Positions 24,230 to 33,203 of a stretch of DNA of 64,000 nucleotides are shown piece after piece; position 1 is the first letter of the stretch, and each line of letters begins with the position of its first letter. Source of the DNA: Verrucomicrobiaceae bacterium (GTDB lineage Bacteria > Verrucomicrobiota > Verrucomicrobiia > Verrucomicrobiales > Verrucomicrobiaceae); contig CANIBP010000001.1 of NCBI GenBank assembly GCA_947466075.1, positions 124,001-188,000 on the forward strand, read 5' to 3'. A program made the translations under genes and the position numbers. Below the pieces are notes generated by a model. The model was given only the letters and a program-made list of their open reading frames with translations, was not told the origin of the DNA and searched no databases.

Positions 24230-25555
24230 CTACTTCAGCGCCTTGACGAGCACCTTCGAGTTACGACCACTCTTGTCGTATTTTTCGCGGCGGCTTGAAG
24301 GCAGCGCATCAGGTTCAGTGACGGTGTAGCCCATCTTCTCTTCGAAAAAGCGGAATGCCTGCGTGCTGAGAGCCACGATGACTTCACAGCCGCGTTGTTT
24401 CGCGGTTTCCTCGGCAAAAGCGACGAGTTTACGACCATGGTTCTTGTTCTTGTGTGAGCGACGCACAAAGAGGCAGGCTAGTTCGGCAATTTTCCGTCCT
24501 TCTTCCTCATACGTATGAATGGCCACGGAGCCGATCGGGTGACCGTCGAGTTCGAGCACGAAGAAATCTTTGATCTTGGCTTGAATCTGATCGCGCGTGC
24601 GCGGCACGAGAGCCGCTTCGTCCACACTCTGCTGCATCATGGAAAGCAGTGCGGGCACGTCGGAGGCCCGCGCTTTGCGGATCTGCTGGTATTCGTCGCC
24701 ATGAATCATGGTGCCAACACCTTCGTTCGAGAAGAGTTCGGCTAGCAGCGCCTCATCTTGCGTGCCATCGACGATATGCACACGCGGCACGCCTTCCTGG
24801 CAGGCCAGCGCGGCGTAGCGCAACTTCGAGAGCATGCTCACATCATGCTTGGGGTCTTTGGCTTTGTACATTTCCTTCGCATCGGCCACAGAAATCTGCG
24901 CCAAACGCGTGCCATCAGCGGCGGTGATGCCAGCTTCGGCCACAAAGATGACTTTGGCAGCTTGAAGAGCGATGGCGATCTCCACCGCGACAGCATCGGA
25001 GTTCAGCCGCAGTGTTGCGCCTTTACCGTCGTAACCAAGCGGCGGCAAAATGGGGATGATGTCGGCCTTGAGTAAGGCACGCAGTGTTTCTTCATCCACA
25101 CGCTCGATGCGACCCGTGAATTCAAGATCGACGCCATCAATCACGCCTGCTGGATGCACCGCGAGCGCATTGGAAACAGCCACGGGCATCTCTAGCGCGG
25201 TCAAATCGGCCACGAGGTCGTTGCATTGCCGCATGATGGCATCCACAGCGATTTCGATGCCGGCAGCATCCGTGCGGCCCATGCCGTCGTCATTGTAAAG
25301 CGTGATGCCGCGTTTCACCGCCAGCGCACGGACTTGAGCCCGTGCCCCGAAAACAAGCACGACTTCGATGTTCAGTGATTGCAGCACCGCCACGTCTTGC
25401 AGAATGCTGGCAAAACCCGGCTGCGTCATGAGCGCACCATCAAACGCGATCACGAACACCTTCTGCCGGAACTGCGGCACGTAATGCAGGATGCCACGCA
25501 GGTCTTCGAAGCGTTGTTGGGGTTTGGCGGGGTCGTTATTCACGGTTTGAGCCAT
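24230..25555 (-). CDS. argA: N-acetylglutamate synthase (ArgA type)
   Basis: 441 residues: an N-terminal amino-acid-kinase-like domain (VFVIAFDGALM, VVLVFGARAQVRALA, ILPPLGYDGKGATLRLNSDAVAV) fused to a GNAT acetyltransferase (IRKARASDVPALLSMM; LACLFVRRSHKNKNHGRKLVAFAE as the acetyl-CoA loop). This is the ArgA layout that makes N-acetylglutamate from glutamate and acetyl-CoA, the entry to arginine synthesis, and is often feedback-inhibited by arginine. The start codon overlaps the stop of a 94-residue ORF (TAATG), suggesting coupling. ArgJ in the operon at 48489 may also supply this step, so ArgA may be the primer. Confidence 0.92.
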   Translation of the reverse strand: MAQTVNNDPAKPQQRFEDLRGILHYVPQFRQKVFVIAFDGALMTQPGFASILQDVAVLQSLNIEVVLVFGARAQVRALAVKRGITLYNDDGMGRTDAAGIEIAVDAIMRQCNDLVADLTALEMPVAVSNALAVHPAGVIDGVDLEFTGRIERVDEETLRALLKADIIPILPPLGYDGKGATLRLNSDAVAVEIAIALQAAKVIFVAEAGITAADGTRLAQISVADAKEMYKAKDPKHDVSMLSKLRYAALACQEGVPRVHIVDGTQDEALLAELFSNEGVGTMIHGDEYQQIRKARASDVPALLSMMQQSVDEAALVPRTRDQIQAKIKDFFVLELDGHPIGSVAIHTYEEEGRKIAELACLFVRRSHKNKNHGRKLVAFAEETAKQRGCEVIVALSTQAFRFFEEKMGYTVTEPDALPSSRREKYDKSGRNSKVLVKALK

Positions 25556-25839
25556 TAAGATAGCACAACTGTGGCGATCTCATCCCAAAGTTTGTCGATC
25601 TCTTTTGGTCCATGCGAGGGTTTGCCCGCCTTCGCGAACCAGTAGTCCGCATTCCATTGATCGCCCTCGATCACATGGAGCAGCGCATGAATCCACGAAC
25701 CCATTTTTGAGGAAATATCCTGCGCAATGTTGTGCGCCGCATCCCAATTTCCTTGCTTGGCATGCCATAACGCGAGCGCTTCGGGTGAAACGGCCTCCGC
25801 CGCGGCCTGCGCAGCTTTTTGCAATTCAGCAGCAGTCAT
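25555..25839 (-). CDS. Small conserved-looking protein upstream of argA
   Basis: 94 residues, mostly helical: MTAAELQKAAQAAAEAVSPE, LALWHAKQGNWDAAHNIAQD, SWIHALLHVIEGDQWNADYW and FAKAGKPSHGPKEIDKLWDE. The Trp-rich helical pairs are reminiscent of a TPR-like or DUF-type solo domain, but I cannot name the family. It sits in a tight run: MFS stop, 5 bp, this gene, overlapping start of argA. A larger frame running to 26190 is antisense-like shadow and was not used. Confidence 0.6.
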   Translation of the reverse strand: MTAAELQKAAQAAAEAVSPEALALWHAKQGNWDAAHNIAQDISSKMGSWIHALLHVIEGDQWNADYWFAKAGKPSHGPKEIDKLWDEIATVVLS

Positions 25840-25844
25840 GTGGC

Positions 25845-27227
25845 TCAATCCTCTGGCAACGGCTTGCCCTTCGTTTCTGGAGCGAATGGCAGAATGAAAA
25901 TACCCATGAGGAAGATGACGCACATCGTCATCGCCGCATAGCGCAGCGGCAGTGCGGGGTCTTGAGCGGCGTATTTGCCATACACGCCTGCAGTAAGCGT
26001 AGCAGAGAAGAAACTTCCGCCAGCGGCAGCAAAACGGCCCAGGTTGTAGCAGAAACTCGTGCCCGTACTGCGCAGCTTGCTGGGGAACAACTCTGGCAGA
26101 TAGATGGCAAAACCGGCGAACACGCTGAGCTGAGCCATACCCATCAGGAACATCATCCAGCGCGCTGAGATGGGATCGCTCATCTTCCAATAAACGAGGA
26201 ATGTCGCCACGAGCGCGGCACTAAAGCCGATGAAGAAGGCCAGACGGCGACCAAGTTTGGCAATGTTGGTGAAGAGAGTCATACCCACGGCGGCACCTAG
26301 CATGTTGAAGAGATAGGCCACCGAGATGGCGTTGTTCACTTCTCCTGTAATCTTATCTGCCGCCACACCGGCTTTCTCGAAGTACTGCTTGAAGACGACC
26401 TTCTGCAAATCCACCGCATATTCGCCGATGGCCCAGAGGCCGATCACACCCGTGCTGGCGATGACGGCACCGATTAGCAGATTTTTTCTCCAGCGGGTGT
26501 TCGCAAGCAGACTGGCATAAGGTGCAAAGATACTGCCTTTGGGCAGTTGGTTGCTGTCCTTGAGGTGCTGCCAGGAGGCAGGTTCCTTCAGATAACCGCG
26601 GGTAAAGATGATCATCAGCGCTGGAGCCGCCCCAATCAGGAACATCCAGCGCCAGCCAGACCCAGCAACGATGGTGTGATTCGCTTCGAGCGCATCAATG
26701 CCGATTTTGGCAAAGCCGGCCGAGATATTGCCGATGGTGGAGAGAATCTGCAGCAGGCCGAGGCATTGCGTGCGTGCGCCATTGGGCACCGTTTCAGCAA
26801 TCAGGGCCACCGCGAGCCCGAAGACACCACCAACGCCCACGCCAGTGAGAAAACGGAAGATCGTGAAATCCAACTGCGTGCGGCTGAAATAACTCAGACC
26901 CGTAAAGGCCGAGTAGATGAGAATCGTCAGCGTCAGCATCTTCGCACGACCAAATTTATCGCCCAATGCACCAAAGATCAGCCCACCGATGCCCCAGCCG
27001 ATGAGGAAGCAGGCTGTTACCACTTTACCGAATGCCTGTAACTCTGGATTCGACGGCGGAAGCTTCATGAGTTCTGCCAGCGCAGGGACACGGGCCAGTG
27101 AGAACAACCGCTGATCCAAACAATCGAAGAACCAAGCGGCAGAGGCAACGATCAACACAAACCAGTGGTAGCTGTTGAGTTGCTTGTACCATGGGGCGTT
27201 TGGATCAATAGGGGCGGAGGTGCTCAT
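25845..27227 (-). CDS. MFS transporter (sugar/metabolite:H+ symporter type)
   Basis: 460 residues with twelve predicted helices. FDCLDQRLFSLARVPAL follows helix 1, and the motif A loop is GALGDKFGRAKMLT. Further MFS features are RFLTGVGVGGVFGLAVALIAE (helix 4) and YLPELFPSKLRSTG, the sugar-porter/MHS-type motif after helix 10. It should take up a small organic solute with protons. Its substrate is unknown. It opens a run that continues into the 94-residue gene and argA, so the carrier may serve nitrogen or amino-acid metabolism, which is speculative. It is divergent from the PfkB kinase at 27296 with a 68 bp gap. Confidence 0.85.
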   Translation of the reverse strand: MSTSAPIDPNAPWYKQLNSYHWFVLIVASAAWFFDCLDQRLFSLARVPALAELMKLPPSNPELQAFGKVVTACFLIGWGIGGLIFGALGDKFGRAKMLTLTILIYSAFTGLSYFSRTQLDFTIFRFLTGVGVGGVFGLAVALIAETVPNGARTQCLGLLQILSTIGNISAGFAKIGIDALEANHTIVAGSGWRWMFLIGAAPALMIIFTRGYLKEPASWQHLKDSNQLPKGSIFAPYASLLANTRWRKNLLIGAVIASTGVIGLWAIGEYAVDLQKVVFKQYFEKAGVAADKITGEVNNAISVAYLFNMLGAAVGMTLFTNIAKLGRRLAFFIGFSAALVATFLVYWKMSDPISARWMMFLMGMAQLSVFAGFAIYLPELFPSKLRSTGTSFCYNLGRFAAAGGSFFSATLTAGVYGKYAAQDPALPLRYAAMTMCVIFLMGIFILPFAPETKGKPLPED

Positions 27228-27295
27228 GAGGGGCGGATGTTGAATGACGTAGAGGAAGATGACAATCCCGAAATCACAGGAATCATGCCCGCCTC

Positions 27296-28189
27296 ATGGC
27301 TAACGAATCTTTCACCGTCATCGGCGTCGGCGCGGCGACGCTCGATGCACTCTCCATCGTGCCCGAGTTTCGCGCCGACGAGCATGTGACGCAGGCCATC
27401 GCCTATGCCGAGGAAGGCGGCGGCCCGGTAGCGACGGCGTTGTGTGTGCTGGCGGCGGCAGGACACTCATGTGTATTGATCGACCGCTGCGGAGATGATG
27501 TGACCGGGCAGAAAATCCGCGCCGGACTGGAAGAGTTCGGCGTGAGCACCCAACATCTGCGAGTGATGCTAGGTACGCGCTCCGCCAGCGCCAACATCCT
27601 CGTGCGACAGCGTGATGGTGCCAGACAGATCGTTTATGCGCCTTCCACGGCCGGTGAACTGACGCCCGACGAGGTGGACGCCGCTCTTTTCAATAACGCA
27701 CGGCTGCTACATCTCAACGGACGCCACGAAAACGCCGCACGGCATGCCGTGAAACTGGCCGAAGCGCATGGCGTCACGATTTCCTTCGACGGCGGGGCCG
27801 GTCGCTGGCGCGAATCACTGCGTGATCTCGTTGAAGCGAGCCATATCCGAATTTTTGCCCGTGAATTCGCGGAACGCTGCACGGGTTTGAGTGATTTGCA
27901 GCAAATGGCGGCGGCGCTGTTGCGATCACCGGCGCAAATCGTCGTCATCACCGCCGGGACAAGCGGTAGCCATGTTTGGACCGCCGATGGCACCTATGTT
28001 CATCAACCAGCCTTTCGAGCCGATCCGCTCATCGACACGACCGGGTGCGGGGATGTGTATCATGGTCGATTTTTACACAGCTGGCTCAACAATTGGCCGT
28101 TGGAAAGGTGCGCCGAAGCCGCCAGCCAACTGGCGGCGCTAAATGCACAAGGGTTAGGCGGCCGCTATGCTCTGAGGCAGAAACTTTGA
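27296..28189 (+). CDS. PfkB-family carbohydrate kinase
   Basis: 297 residues with the ribokinase-like fold: VIGVGAATLDALSIVPEF at the start, the glycine-rich GGGPVATALCVLAAAG segment, and DTTGCGDVYHGRFLHSWLNN near the end. The catalytic aspartate is in the second motif; the usual DTxGAGD signature has Cys in place of Ala in the anion hole. ATP-dependent phosphorylation of a sugar or nucleoside is expected, but the substrate cannot be told. The ATG at 27296 gives a natural N-terminus. It precedes an amidase gene by a short gap on the same strand. Confidence 0.82.
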   Translation: MANESFTVIGVGAATLDALSIVPEFRADEHVTQAIAYAEEGGGPVATALCVLAAAGHSCVLIDRCGDDVTGQKIRAGLEEFGVSTQHLRVMLGTRSASANILVRQRDGARQIVYAPSTAGELTPDEVDAALFNNARLLHLNGRHENAARHAVKLAEAHGVTISFDGGAGRWRESLRDLVEASHIRIFAREFAERCTGLSDLQQMAAALLRSPAQIVVITAGTSGSHVWTADGTYVHQPAFRADPLIDTTGCGDVYHGRFLHSWLNNWPLERCAEAASQLAALNAQGLGGRYALRQKL

Positions 28190-28232
28190 AGCTTGCACAT
28201 TGAACTTTACCCCTGAGACGGTAAACAGTCTC

Positions 28233-28961
28233 ATGCGCAAGCACGTTGCCCTCCTACTCCCGCTCACACTCGCCGTCATTGTCGTGGCCTGCGCGACGTA
28301 TGATGGATCACGCGTTGCTCGCTGGGAGTCACGTTTTCATGACAGCTCTCTCGGCACGGTGACCCCGGATCAATTGCTGGCCGAAGCACGCATCAAGCTC
28401 GACCTCATTCCCTCCGGCACCGTAGGTCGCCGTTATTATCGGCCGATGCAGCCACGTTACATCACCATTCACAGCACACAGAACTACACTGGCAATGCCT
28501 ACCAGCATGCGCTGGCGCTGAAACGCGGTGCACTGCGTGCAACGAAGCGCAAAGGCGGCAACCGCATCGGCTTCCTAACCTGGCACTTCACCGTGCAGGA
28601 TGACCTCGCCATTCAACATCTCCCATGCCGCGAGCAAGGCGAGCACGCGGACTTCGATGGTCCGGGAAATAACTACAGCATCGGCATCGAGATGTGTGAG
28701 CACAATGGCAACGACATCGCACTCACCATCGACCGCACGGCACGCCTCGCAGCGTATCTCATGCGCGCCTACGACATTCCACTCGACCACGTGGTGCCAC
28801 ACTATCACTGGGCACGCGCAAACGTCTCGCCGCCACACAAGGACTGCCCGCACTTTCTGCTCGAACACGGTCGTCCCGGCCAGACTTGGCGCTGGTTTCA
28901 AAATCGCGTGATGATGCATTACAACCGCATGTTGCCTGGACTGGCAACGCCACTGGGTTGA
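28233..28961 (+). CDS. N-acetylmuramoyl-L-alanine amidase-type lipoprotein (Amidase_2/PGRP)
   Basis: 242 residues. The N-terminus has a lipoprotein signal (LLLPLTLAVIVVAC), so it is probably lipid-anchored in the envelope. The amidase_2 features are YITIHSTQN (first zinc histidine), LTWHFTVQDD, and HKDCPHFLL with the zinc Cys/His region near the end. It would cleave the amide bond between MurNAc and the stem peptide in turnover or recycling. A TTG at 28200 extends the frame, but the ATG at 28233 directly begins the lipoprotein signal. Followed within 3 bp by a propeller gene, likely co-transcribed. Confidence 0.85.
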   Translation: MRKHVALLLPLTLAVIVVACATYDGSRVARWESRFHDSSLGTVTPDQLLAEARIKLDLIPSGTVGRRYYRPMQPRYITIHSTQNYTGNAYQHALALKRGALRATKRKGGNRIGFLTWHFTVQDDLAIQHLPCREQGEHADFDGPGNNYSIGIEMCEHNGNDIALTIDRTARLAAYLMRAYDIPLDHVVPHYHWARANVSPPHKDCPHFLLEHGRPGQTWRWFQNRVMMHYNRMLPGLATPLG

Positions 28962-28964
28962 TTC

Positions 28965-29891
28965 ATGAAAACCCGCGCTTTTTTATTCGGCCTTGGCCTG
29001 TGCTTCACCGCATTCGTCCGCGCAGACAATGCACCCAGTTGGCCGGAGAAACCTGTGCCGAGCACCAGCGAGCGTGTCGCGATTCTCGATGACAAGCGGA
29101 TCAAGGAAAGCTCCGGCCTCGCTCTGGGGGTGAGCGATCCCTCAATCTTCTGGACGGTGAACGACTCCGGCGGTGAGCCTTGCGTCTTCGCCATTGATCG
29201 CAGCGGTAAGACTCGCGCAAAAGTCCGTGTGCGTGAAGCCGCCAACTTCGACTGGGAAGATCTGGCCTGCGGCAAAGACGATCAGGGAGCCCCTGCGCTG
29301 TTTATAGGCGACATCGGCGACAACTTCCAGATGCGCCCATCGCTCCAGGTGTATCAAATCCCCGAACCAGAAATCACCGCCGCTGACAAGCCCATCGCCG
29401 AAACCGACAGTCCCGTGCCGCATCTCTGGCGCGCAAGTTATCCTGACGGCAGCCACAACGCTGAAAGCTTGCTCATTCATCCGCAGACCAACCGCCTTTA
29501 CATCCTCACCAAGAGCGAGGACGGCAAAAGCGCCCTCTATGCCTTTCCGCAGCCATTGCAGGAAAAGGTAGGCATGACGCTGGAAAAAGTCATCGACCTC
29601 ACCTTCCCCAGCTTGATTCGCGCTGGCAAACGACCACACGACAACTGCATGACCACCGGTGCTTGCTTCTCGCCAGATGGCACCCGCATGGTCGTCGCCA
29701 CCTACAGCAGCCTGTATGAATGGCTGCTGCCAAAGGACAAACCAATCGCCGAAGCGCTGCAACAAGCGCCGGTTCGCATCGCACCCGAATTACTGCGGCA
29801 GGTAGAGGGCGTTTGCTATGATAGTGACAGCCTCACCTTGTGGATTACCAGCGAACATCTGCCAACGCCGTTATTACGAGTGAAACGCTGA
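28965..29891 (+). CDS. Secreted beta-propeller-like protein
   Basis: 308 residues with a Sec signal (MKTRAFLFGLGLCFTAFVRA). Repeated propeller-like elements follow: SSGLALGVSDPSIFWTVNDS, FIGDIGDNFQMRPSLQVYQI, SLLIHPQTNRLYILTKS, TGACFSPDGTRMVVATYSS and VEGVCYDSDSLTLWITSE. Esterase-like phytase or NHL/SMP-30-type propellers share this wording, but I do not see a decisive active site. Likely an extracytoplasmic binding or hydrolytic protein. It starts three bases after the amidase stop and is convergent with the NanA-like gene. Confidence 0.6.
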   Translation: MKTRAFLFGLGLCFTAFVRADNAPSWPEKPVPSTSERVAILDDKRIKESSGLALGVSDPSIFWTVNDSGGEPCVFAIDRSGKTRAKVRVREAANFDWEDLACGKDDQGAPALFIGDIGDNFQMRPSLQVYQIPEPEITAADKPIAETDSPVPHLWRASYPDGSHNAESLLIHPQTNRLYILTKSEDGKSALYAFPQPLQEKVGMTLEKVIDLTFPSLIRAGKRPHDNCMTTGACFSPDGTRMVVATYSSLYEWLLPKDKPIAEALQQAPVRIAPELLRQVEGVCYDSDSLTLWITSEHLPTPLLRVKR

Positions 29892-29897
29892 GTGGGG

Positions 29898-30824
29898 TCA
29901 CTTCACCCACTCAAAGAAGCCCATCGCTTCGAGTTCGCCATGCAGTCTGTCCTTCTGTGCCGCAGTGAGTGTCGTGTTCGGCAGTCTTGCCGGTCCGACA
30001 TCGACACCCAGCATCGCCATCACGGCTTTCGCAGCGCCCATGTAGCCATAGCTCGCTAACAGGCTGATGATCTGCACACCACGAAACTGCTCCTCACGAG
30101 CAGCGGCGAAATCGTTCTTTGCGAATGCAGCGAGCAGTCGTGTGTATATCGGCGCAGCGAAGTTGAAACCGCTGCCGACGGCCCCTTTGGCCCCCATGGC
30201 GAGTGCGCCGAGCATATGCTCATCGAAACCAAACGGGATGTCCCACTTGCCACCTTCGGCACGCAGACAGTATTGGTAGGACATGAGATCTGAGTTGGTG
30301 AACTTGATACCCGCGAGCGTGGGAATGCGGTCTTTGGCCTGCTTTAGAAATTCCGGCATCGAATGGGACGTCCCTGTCAGCACCGGGATGTCATAGTAAT
30401 AAAAGGGCGTTTCAGGAGCAGCGGCAGCGATCTGCTTCATCGTCTCGACAAGGACTTCGACATTCTTCGGTTTGAAATACATCGGCGTCAGTGCCGCGAT
30501 GGCCTTCGCGCCAAGATCTTCCGCCTGCTCGGCCAGATATTTCGCATCCTCGACGCAATTCGCTCCCACATGGACGATCACACGCATCGCCGTTCCCTTG
30601 GTGACCGCCATCCAGCACTTCGCGAGCAAGTGACGCTCTTCCAGGGTCAATGAATGACTTTCGCCGGTGCTGCCGCCAATGAAGACAGTCGTTACCTGCT
30701 TTGAAAGCAGAAACGCCGCCTGTTTCTCCACGACATCAAGGTTCAACGAACCGTCAGCATGAAATGGCGTGTGCGTGGCGGTCACGAGACCATGGAGTCG
30801 TTGGGATTCGGGCAGATTCATCAT
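29898..30824 (-). CDS. nanA: DHDPS/N-acetylneuraminate lyase family aldolase
   Basis: 308 residues, a TIM-barrel class I aldolase. Signatures are TATHTPFHADGSLNLDVVEK, FIGGSTGESHSLTLEER (the GTTGE-like pocket with Ser), YYYDIPVLTG with the catalytic Tyr, and AGIKFTNSDL with the Schiff-base lysine. These fit N-acetylneuraminate lyase, which splits sialic acid to ManNAc and pyruvate, better than dihydrodipicolinate synthase. The ATG pair at 30824/30821 is preferred to the frame start at 30869. The gene is divergent from the PQQ-propeller gene. A link to the sialate esterase at 18662 is by function, not by operon. Confidence 0.8.
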   Translation of the reverse strand: MMNLPESQRLHGLVTATHTPFHADGSLNLDVVEKQAAFLLSKQVTTVFIGGSTGESHSLTLEERHLLAKCWMAVTKGTAMRVIVHVGANCVEDAKYLAEQAEDLGAKAIAALTPMYFKPKNVEVLVETMKQIAAAAPETPFYYYDIPVLTGTSHSMPEFLKQAKDRIPTLAGIKFTNSDLMSYQYCLRAEGGKWDIPFGFDEHMLGALAMGAKGAVGSGFNFAAPIYTRLLAAFAKNDFAAAREEQFRGVQIISLLASYGYMGAAKAVMAMLGVDVGPARLPNTTLTAAQKDRLHGELEAMGFFEWVK

Positions 30825-30889
30825 GGCGGTGAACCTGCGAGGCATGAAATCGTCTGCAACATGATTCACGCTGGTGAGTTTGTTTGTCC

Positions 30890-32203
30890 ATGCGCCTGCT
30901 CTACCTCCTTATCCTTAGCTCAGCTCTTCGTGCCGACGATTGGCCCCAATGGCTCGGCCCGCAGCGAGATGGCGTATGGCGTGAAACCGGCATCGTCGAA
31001 AAGTTCCCAGCAGGCGGGCCAAAGGTGCTCTGGCGCATGAAGATCGGCGGTGGTTACACCGGTCCTGCCATTGCGAACGGCAAAATCTATCTCATGGACC
31101 GAGAGGTGGCTGCGAATTCGCCAAGACCCGGCAATGCTTTCGCACGCGGCATCATTCCCGGTAGCGAACGCGTGCTGTGTCTTGATGCCGCTAGCGGCAA
31201 ACAACTTTGGGAACATCGCTATGAGTGCACTTACACGATGAGCTACTCCACCGGGCCACGTTGCACGCCGTTGGTGAGTGGTGGCAAATTGTGGACGGTC
31301 GGCGCGGAAGGAAATCTGTTCTGTCTCGATGCCGAGAACGGCAAAGTGCTCTGGTCGCACGATTTCAAAGCTGATTTCGGTGCCAAAACACCGCAATGGG
31401 GCTTCGCTGGTCATCCGTTGCTCGATGGGCAAAGGCTCATCTGCCTTGTGGGTGGTCCTGACAGTGTTACGGTGGCTTTTGACAAGGACTCCGGCAAAGA
31501 AATCTGGCGTGCACTCAACGCCCGCGAGCCTGGCTACTGCCCACCGACGATGATCGAGCACGCAGGCACAAAGCAACTCATCCTCTGGCATCCACAGGCC
31601 GTGAACTCGCTCGATCCGACCACGGGGAAGGTGTTCTGGTCTTATCCGTGGGAAGTGCGTTCCGGCCTCACCGTCGCCACTCCGAGGCTTGCGGATGACT
31701 TACTGCTGCTCAGTTCCTTTTACACCAGCTCGAAGTGCTTCAAGCTCGATGCCACCAAACCTACCGCCACGCTGCAATGGGAAGGTAAGAGTTTCAGCGA
31801 GATGAAAACGGATACGCTGCACAGCCTTATCAGCACGCCATTCATCGAAAACGGCCACATCTACGGCGTGTGCAGCTATGGCCAGCTTCGTTGCCTCAAA
31901 CTCGACACCGGTGAGCGTCTCTGGGAAACCTTCGCCGCCACCACTGGCGACAAGCCCGTGCGCTGGGCCAATGCTTTCATCATCAAACACGCCGACCGCT
32001 TCTTCCTCGCCAACGAACAAGGCGATCTCATCATCGCCAAACTCTCGCCACAAGGCTACGAAGAAATCAGCCGCGCCAACCTCCTCAAACCCACGACAAC
32101 CGATCCACGCCGTACCGTGGTGTGGTCACACCCGGCGTTTGCAAATCAATGCGTCTTTATGCGCAATGACGAGGAAATCGTATGCGCATCGCTGGCGAAG
32201 TGA
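30890..32203 (+). CDS. PQQ-binding-like beta-propeller protein (BamB-like)
   Basis: 437 residues, exported (MRLLYLLILSSALRA). The signature DDWPQWLGPQRDGVW and repeated A-W-type blades (VLCLDAASGKQLWEHRY, LFCLDAENGKVLWSHDF, LRCLKLDTGERLWETFA) are typical of the outer-membrane assembly factor BamB and PQQ-dependent propellers. These proteins often form secreted propellers in Verrucomicrobiota and Planctomycetes with unknown roles. The frame begins at a TTG six bases upstream, but the ATG at 30890 begins the signal. No PQQ-dehydrogenase active-site Asp/Glu is evident. It is divergent from the NanA-like gene and lies next to 32242. Confidence 0.78.
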   Translation: MRLLYLLILSSALRADDWPQWLGPQRDGVWRETGIVEKFPAGGPKVLWRMKIGGGYTGPAIANGKIYLMDREVAANSPRPGNAFARGIIPGSERVLCLDAASGKQLWEHRYECTYTMSYSTGPRCTPLVSGGKLWTVGAEGNLFCLDAENGKVLWSHDFKADFGAKTPQWGFAGHPLLDGQRLICLVGGPDSVTVAFDKDSGKEIWRALNAREPGYCPPTMIEHAGTKQLILWHPQAVNSLDPTTGKVFWSYPWEVRSGLTVATPRLADDLLLLSSFYTSSKCFKLDATKPTATLQWEGKSFSEMKTDTLHSLISTPFIENGHIYGVCSYGQLRCLKLDTGERLWETFAATTGDKPVRWANAFIIKHADRFFLANEQGDLIIAKLSPQGYEEISRANLLKPTTTDPRRTVVWSHPAFANQCVFMRNDEEIVCASLAK

Positions 32204-32241
32204 AGGATTGAAGTCTCAGGAAACTCCGGGCATCATTCATC

Positions 32242-32946
32242 GTGATGAAAATCGATCTCATAATTGGATCCTTCCTGCTTGTGGTCGGCTCGGCGAATGG
32301 GCTGGCCGAAAGCCACGCTCCCGGCAAATTTGACCCGGATGTTAAAAATTGGCAGGCCGTACCAGTGCCGTTGGAGTCCGACGAAAGTGCGTATAACAAA
32401 TTCTACGGAATCTTCACGACCGGAGATTGGCACGATGATTCAGTCAAGTGGACGGTGGAACTTAAAAAAGGACGCACTCATGCATCGGTTACAAGTAACC
32501 CACATCTCCGGTCAAGCACAAAGGGACCTGAATTGGGACTCAAGCTTGCTGATGACTACAAACCATGGGTGCCGTTATCCTTTCAACGCGTTGACGATGG
32601 TTGGTTGGCGGCGTCCAATCGAGGAGAGTTCGGCTCGGATGTTCTCTGGATTTCAAACGATGGGAAAACAAAGCGGCATTTGTCGACTCACTATGTGTGG
32701 CAGTTTATCACGCTCAATGGTCGTCATTTTGCAGTCGAAGGGATCGAACATGGAGCGTCGTGTGAAGGATCTGTAATCGAATTCACAAAGTACAAAGGTC
32801 AGTGGAAGGTTCAGACCCTTGTGAAACTACCCCGGATGGCGATGACCGCCACTGTGTTGGGCGACGACCTCTGCGTGGTGACATCGTCACAACTGCTTTC
32901 AATTTCAACGAACAAGAAAGTGGTGATTTTGGCTGAGGGACCGTAG
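32242..32946 (+). CDS. Secreted protein cut short by an in-frame TAG
   Basis: 234 codons up to the TAG at 32944-32946. The signal peptide is MMKIDLIIGSFLLVVGSANG. The body reads as a beta-propeller or lectin-like domain (WTVELKKGRTHASVTSN, VPLSFQRVDDGWLAASNRG, FITLNGRHFAVEGIEHG) and stops abruptly at VVILAEGP. The same frame continues after the stop for 52 codons with sensible sequence, so the product is probably truncated. The gene looks less GC-rich than its neighbours. No family is recognised; a secreted binding or assembly role is possible. Confidence 0.6.
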   Translation: MMKIDLIIGSFLLVVGSANGLAESHAPGKFDPDVKNWQAVPVPLESDESAYNKFYGIFTTGDWHDDSVKWTVELKKGRTHASVTSNPHLRSSTKGPELGLKLADDYKPWVPLSFQRVDDGWLAASNRGEFGSDVLWISNDGKTKRHLSTHYVWQFITLNGRHFAVEGIEHGASCEGSVIEFTKYKGQWKVQTLVKLPRMAMTATVLGDDLCVVTSSQLLSISTNKKVVILAEGP

Positions 32947-33105
32947 GAGGGCTTTTACCCCAACTCTGTCGTGATTGATACAAATAGCGGTTATGCTTAC
33001 ATCGGCATGCGGCAGTTTGTAGTGAGAGCCAATCTTTGGGAAACCGGTCTGAAACCTGAGTTTCTGGTTCCCAGTCTCGAGTTCTACAAGAAGGGCGGTG
33101 GTTAA
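32947..33105 (+). pseudogene. 3' remainder of the 32242 gene after the premature TAG
   Basis: Reading on in the same frame gives EGFYPNSVVIDTNSGYAYIG, then MRQFVVRANLWETGLKP, EFLVPSLEFYKKGGG and a TAA at 33103-33105. This is clearly protein-like (a last propeller blade), so the TAG at 32944 probably replaced a TGG (Trp) or another sense codon. Confidence 0.75.
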
Positions 33106-33203
33106 TGCTCATCTGGAGTGCCCATAAAGCCCACGACTTTGCACGGCACGCTCACTACCAAGACATTTCGTGATTTCTATTTGTGCTTTAGTGCGACATC
33201 TCC

